Shown here piece after piece: positions 7,133 to 9,034 of a stretch of DNA of 9,034 nt. Made by a program: the position numbers and the translations under genes. Source of the DNA: CAYLNH01 sp964384625 (GTDB taxonomy: Bacteria > Verrucomicrobiota > Lentisphaeria > JABSQK01); assembly GCA_964384625.1 (NCBI GenBank), contig CAYLNH010000290.1, positions 1 through 9,034 on the forward strand. Reading direction: 5' to 3'. The notes under the pieces were generated by a model. It was not told the origin of the DNA and ran no database searches. It saw only the letters and a list, made by a program, of their open reading frames with translations. How positions within the stretch are numbered: the stretch's first letter is position 1; each line of letters opens with the position of its first letter.

Positions 7133-8211
7133 CAGAGACAAAACTCCAGAATCGTCATTACCAGGAAAACCGTAGCTGTCGTAGCTGTGGCGAGAACAAC
7201 AATTGTCTTCCGCCGGAAGACGCCGATATACATCAGGATCAGTTTGAGGTCGAGCATGGGGCCCAGGACCATGAACGCCATCTGAGCCGACAACGGCAGG
7301 CCGCTGGAACGGAAGGAGGCGGCGACGAATGCGTCCGCTTCACTGCACAAATTCAGCGCGACGGCCAGTACCATCATGAACGCAATGGAGAAAACCGGTA
7401 CACCTGTTACCGAGACAAACGCCTGGCGGGATACCAGCGTCTGTAGTCCGGCGGCGATGAATGCTCCCATGATCAAAAAGCGTGCAATGTCGAAGAAGTC
7501 GCTGGCGGCATGCTGCACCGCGAGCAGAAACTTCCCGGACATAGATTTGGGTTCATCGGTGTGATGACAGTGATCGTGGCCGCAATCAGCCCCGTCGCCC
7601 GTGCCGCCAATTACAGCTTGGCGCGCGTCGAAAAGCGCATTCATCAGGAAACCGACGAATAAAGCAATGAGATACCCAATGCCCAAACGCAGGACAACGA
7701 TTTTCCAGTTGCCGTTGTAGGCAACTGCGGTCGAGGCGCCGACAAGAGGATTGACGATGGGACCACCTAATAGATACGCGATGGCCGCGCCGAATGGAAT
7801 GCCTTTGCGCAGCAGCCGGCGGATCACCGGGACGATGGCGCATTCGCAGACCGGGAACAGCATACCGAAACCGGCCGCCAGGAAGATGGTCCACCATCTA
7901 CGCGGCAGCAACCTGGCAATGCGCTCGCGCGAGACGAAGACCTCGATCAGGCCGCCGACTAACGAGCCCAGCAGCATGAACGGCAGCGCCTCCAGAACAA
8001 TGGCGACGAAGTTGATCGCAAACGTCCTGACTTCTGCTCGGGTGCCGGCAACCGCCGGCAGCGCAATCGCAACGCCGCAAAACGCCAGTTGCGCAATTCG
8101 GCCGTAACGCACCGGCCTTGATTGTTTTCCGGGTCCCTGTTCCACCGGCGTTCCTAAAGCTCTCATTAGCTTATCAAACCGTATCATTTGAGTTTGATTC
8201 TGCAATCGCAT
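7132..8211 (-). CDS. ArsP_1/DUF318 family permease, putative metal transporter
   Basis: A 359-residue polytopic inner-membrane permease with about eight hydrophobic segments in two halves. Hallmarks of the family: FPVCECAIVPVIRRLLRKGIPF (119-140) with C122-E-C124, GGPIVNPL (149-156), LCSEADAF (288-295) and GPMLDLK (317-323). The loop between the halves carries a Cys/His cluster (C210, H212, H214, C215, H216, H217; CGHDHCHH), a likely metal-binding site. YcgR-type members paired with TIGR03943 proteins are candidate zinc or other divalent-metal permeases; arsenic-organic efflux is the known role of the ArsP branch. The ATG at 8211 is chosen because GGGAGGGA (minus strand of 8216-8223) lies just upstream. 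In-frame ATGs at 8187 and 8166 lack such a site. The Shine-Dalgarno lies in a stable hairpin arm, so translation may be regulated. Confidence 0.87.
   Translation of the reverse strand: MRLQNQTQMIRFDKLMRALGTPVEQGPGKQSRPVRYGRIAQLAFCGVAIALPAVAGTRAEVRTFAINFVAIVLEALPFMLLGSLVGGLIEVFVSRERIARLLPRRWWTIFLAAGFGMLFPVCECAIVPVIRRLLRKGIPFGAAIAYLLGGPIVNPLVGASTAVAYNGNWKIVVLRLGIGYLIALFVGFLMNALFDARQAVIGGTGDGADCGHDHCHHTDEPKSMSGKFLLAVQHAASDFFDIARFLIMGAFIAAGLQTLVSRQAFVSVTGVPVFSIAFMMVLAVALNLCSEADAFVAASFRSSGLPLSAQMAFMVLGPMLDLKLILMYIGVFRRKTIVVLATATTATVFLVMTILEFCL
8173..8198. repeat. AT-rich inverted repeat at the start of the permease gene
   Basis: ATCAAAC (8173-8179) and GTTTGAT (8192-8198) form a 7-bp dyad with a 12-nt spacer containing GTATCATTTG. 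It lies in codons about 5-13 of the permease gene and is notably AT-rich compared with its surroundings. It could be an operator overlapping the coding start, or simply local composition. Confidence 0.3.
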
Positions 8212-8217
8212 ACATTC

Positions 8218-8258
8218 CCTCCCAAATTCGCTTGACCAGTTTCAAGCGGATTGGGAGG
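8218..8258 (-). promoter_or_regulatory. Leader hairpin that sequesters the permease Shine-Dalgarno
   Basis: CCTCCCAA (8218-8225) and CGCTTGA (8229-8235) pair with TCAAGCG (8242-8248) and TTGGGAGG (8251-8258), leaving a 6-nt loop and a small 3/2 internal loop, 15 bp in all. In the minus-strand mRNA the downstream arm contains GGGAGG, the permease ribosome site, 6 nt before its AUG. The structure would block initiation until opened. It could act as a thermometer, riboswitch-like element or protein target. The + strand reading is followed by ATTTTC, so a + strand terminator is an alternative. Confidence 0.55.
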
Positions 8259-8379
8259 ATTTTCTGAAAGTGGGGTCAATGCGGGGTCATCCATAGAGAG
8301 CCCCGTCAAGGCCGGGCAACAAACATTTCTCCGAGAAAACCGCAATCCGAGCGCGTCGTTTCCGGTGTCTTCCTGGTTT

Positions 8380-8398
8380 GCGATCACTTTGTGATCGC
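8380..8398. repeat. Short perfect palindrome GCGATCAC-TTT-GTGATCGC
   Basis: An 8-bp perfect inverted repeat with a 3-nt centre, about 170 nt upstream of the permease start. It could be a hairpin or a dimeric-repressor site. No poly-T follows beyond TTT, so it is a poor terminator. Confidence 0.5.
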
Positions 8399-8449
8399 TT
8401 TGAGGACCTTCGCTGCTCGATGAACACTGGCTCGGGGCTGGGATCAAGT

Positions 8450-8500
8450 GTTGCAGCACCTGTTGCATGGCGTTGCGCGCAACAGGTGCTGCAACGCCAT
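8450..8500. repeat. Nested, mutually exclusive palindromes
   Basis: GTTGCAGCACCTGTTGC (8450-8466) is the exact reverse complement of 8479-8495, a 17-bp stem with a 12-nt loop. ATGGCGTTGC (8467-8476) is the exact reverse complement of 8491-8500. The two right arms overlap by five bases (GCAAC, 8491-8495), so only one stem can form fully at a time. The element resembles a REP/BIME-like or mobile-element palindrome. Confidence 0.7.
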
Positions 8501-8514
8501 CTCTGCGTCTTCCC

Positions 8515-8862
8515 AGGGGCTGTGGGCGACAGCTCCAATTGGCATTCGCTGTGCTTCAGGCATTTTGACCCCAGAACTGAAGGGCTCAGGCCGATGGCAC
8601 TACGCAAAGAACTCAAGTCGATGGAGGATGACTCCGGACCGGACAGCGTGATTGTCTCGAAGGAGACGGCTGCTCCCGATACAAGGCGCAACGTCAATGG
8701 ATTCATCCGCCGATTGCCGGCCTGGCAGCATGCCTTGAGTCGGACGAAGTCTGCCCGGCTCACTGGCGCCCGAGCGGGAAGACGTTGCCGGTGAATATCG
8801 ACGCGGAGGAGATGACCGGCGATCCAGGAGCCTGCGTGCCCCCTGACGACCTCTTTGCCTGA
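8515..8862 (+). pseudogene. Possible decayed peroxiredoxin (AhpC/TSA family), frameshifted fragment
   Basis: Two adjacent + strand frames together resemble the C-terminal half of a peroxiredoxin. The frame through 8594 reads ...VGDSSNWHS...DPRTEGLRPM...VIVSKETA, then RRNVNGFIRRLPAWQHAL. Near 8735-8745 the similarity moves to the next frame, which reads DEVCPAHWRPSGKTLPVN and ends at TGA 8860-8862. EVCPAxW-x-P is the resolving-cysteine motif of 2-Cys peroxiredoxins, and GRNVDE-like helices ending in Ala-x-Gln normally precede it. The catalytic N-terminal part (FTFVCPTE-like) is absent; the fragment begins just after the nested palindrome. No start codon or ribosome site serves the second frame. 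The match is by eye and could be chance outside the EVCPAHW block. Confidence 0.35.
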
Positions 8863-8876
8863 CTGGTTGCAGAGCC

Positions 8877-9011
8877 GGATAAGGGACAGGGACTTTATGG
8901 CAGAGAGCCGGATAAGAGGAGCCGGATAAGGGACAGGGACTTTATGGCGACTGGATAAGGGACAGGGACTTTATGGCTAAGGGACTGGATAAGGGACAGG
9001 GACTTTATGGC
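8877..9011. repeat. Four copies of a 25-bp repeat
   Basis: Identical 25-bp units beginning GGATAAGGG, with core ACAGGGA and ending CTTTATGGC, lie at 8877-8901, 8924-8948, 8953-8977 and 8987-9011. A partial copy (GGATAAG) is at 8910-8916, and GCCGGATA recurs near 9025-9032. The gaps are 22, 4 and 9 nt, too short and irregular for CRISPR spacers. All copies point the same way, and the array may continue beyond the window. Such GGGACAGGGACT-type words occur as dispersed repeats near Y1-transposase (REP-type) genes in some bacteria; that link is from memory. Confidence 0.8.
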
Positions 9012-9034
9012 GGCTGGCGCGAAAGCCGGATACC

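Larger units (their letters stand above)
8212..9034. other. Intergenic region of 823 nt with no intact gene
   Basis: No convincing complete coding sequence is visible on either strand; the open frames here match nothing and have no good ribosome sites. It holds the permease leader hairpin, two direct GGGGTCA copies (8272-8278, 8283-8289), a short palindrome (8380-8398), a 51-nt nested palindrome (8450-8500), a possible decayed peroxiredoxin (about 8515-8862) and a cluster of 25-bp repeats to the right edge. The mixture suggests a site of insertion and decay. Confidence 0.6.

Noticed and set aside
8287..8763. Minus-strand open frame of 158 codons upstream of the permease
   Set aside because: It runs through the nested palindrome and the repeat-like DNA, resembles no family, and shows no ribosome site.
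8877..9011. Possible CRISPR array
   Set aside because: The intervals between the 25-bp units are 22, 4 and 9 nt, far too short and irregular for spacers, and no cas gene is visible.

Overview
The window is GC-rich DNA from a Gram-negative (diderm) bacterium: one product is a signal-peptide-bearing outer-membrane beta-barrel ending in Phe. The gene set and the irregular REP-like repeats would fit a Planctomycetes/Verrucomicrobia/Lentisphaerae-type genome. No marker gene is present, so the lineage is only a guess.

Layout. Positions 1-91 hold an upstream region with a Fur/Zur-type box. Positions 92-4469 (+) carry a five-gene putative zinc-uptake operon: a small DUF2946-like Cys/His protein, a His-rich outer-membrane porin-like protein, and a high-affinity metal ABC transporter (ZnuA-like binding protein, ZnuC-like ATPase, ZnuB-like permease). 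The last four genes are tightly packed: 11 nt separate porin and znuA, znuA and znuC overlap by 4 nt, and znuC and znuB by 17 nt. Positions 4470-4663 are a convergent intergenic region with several palindromes that compete for one G-run; it may be a bidirectional terminator, a structured RNA, or a relic of an IS200/IS605-type element end. Positions 4664-8211 (-) carry a second apparent operon, transcribed permease (ArsP_1/DUF318 family), then a TIGR03943 (YcgQ-like) protein, then a 563-aa protein I cannot name. That protein is an internal duplication of a domain that looks protein-kinase-like, with the second copy apparently degenerate. Positions 8212-9034 hold no intact gene. They contain a hairpin that would bury the permease's Shine-Dalgarno sequence, nested palindromes, a possible decayed peroxiredoxin gene, and four copies of a 25-bp repeat running toward the window edge.

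How it works together. The + strand operon reads as a zinc import route: a His-rich outer-membrane channel, a periplasmic three-His binding protein and an inner-membrane ABC pump. The minus-strand permease/TIGR03943 pair is a conserved partnership that in other bacteria often appears in predicted Zur regulons, so the two convergent operons are probably both metal-homeostasis units. The duplicated kinase-like protein lies 42 nt behind that pair and is the most novel item. It is either a passenger or an undescribed regulatory or processing partner of the permease.
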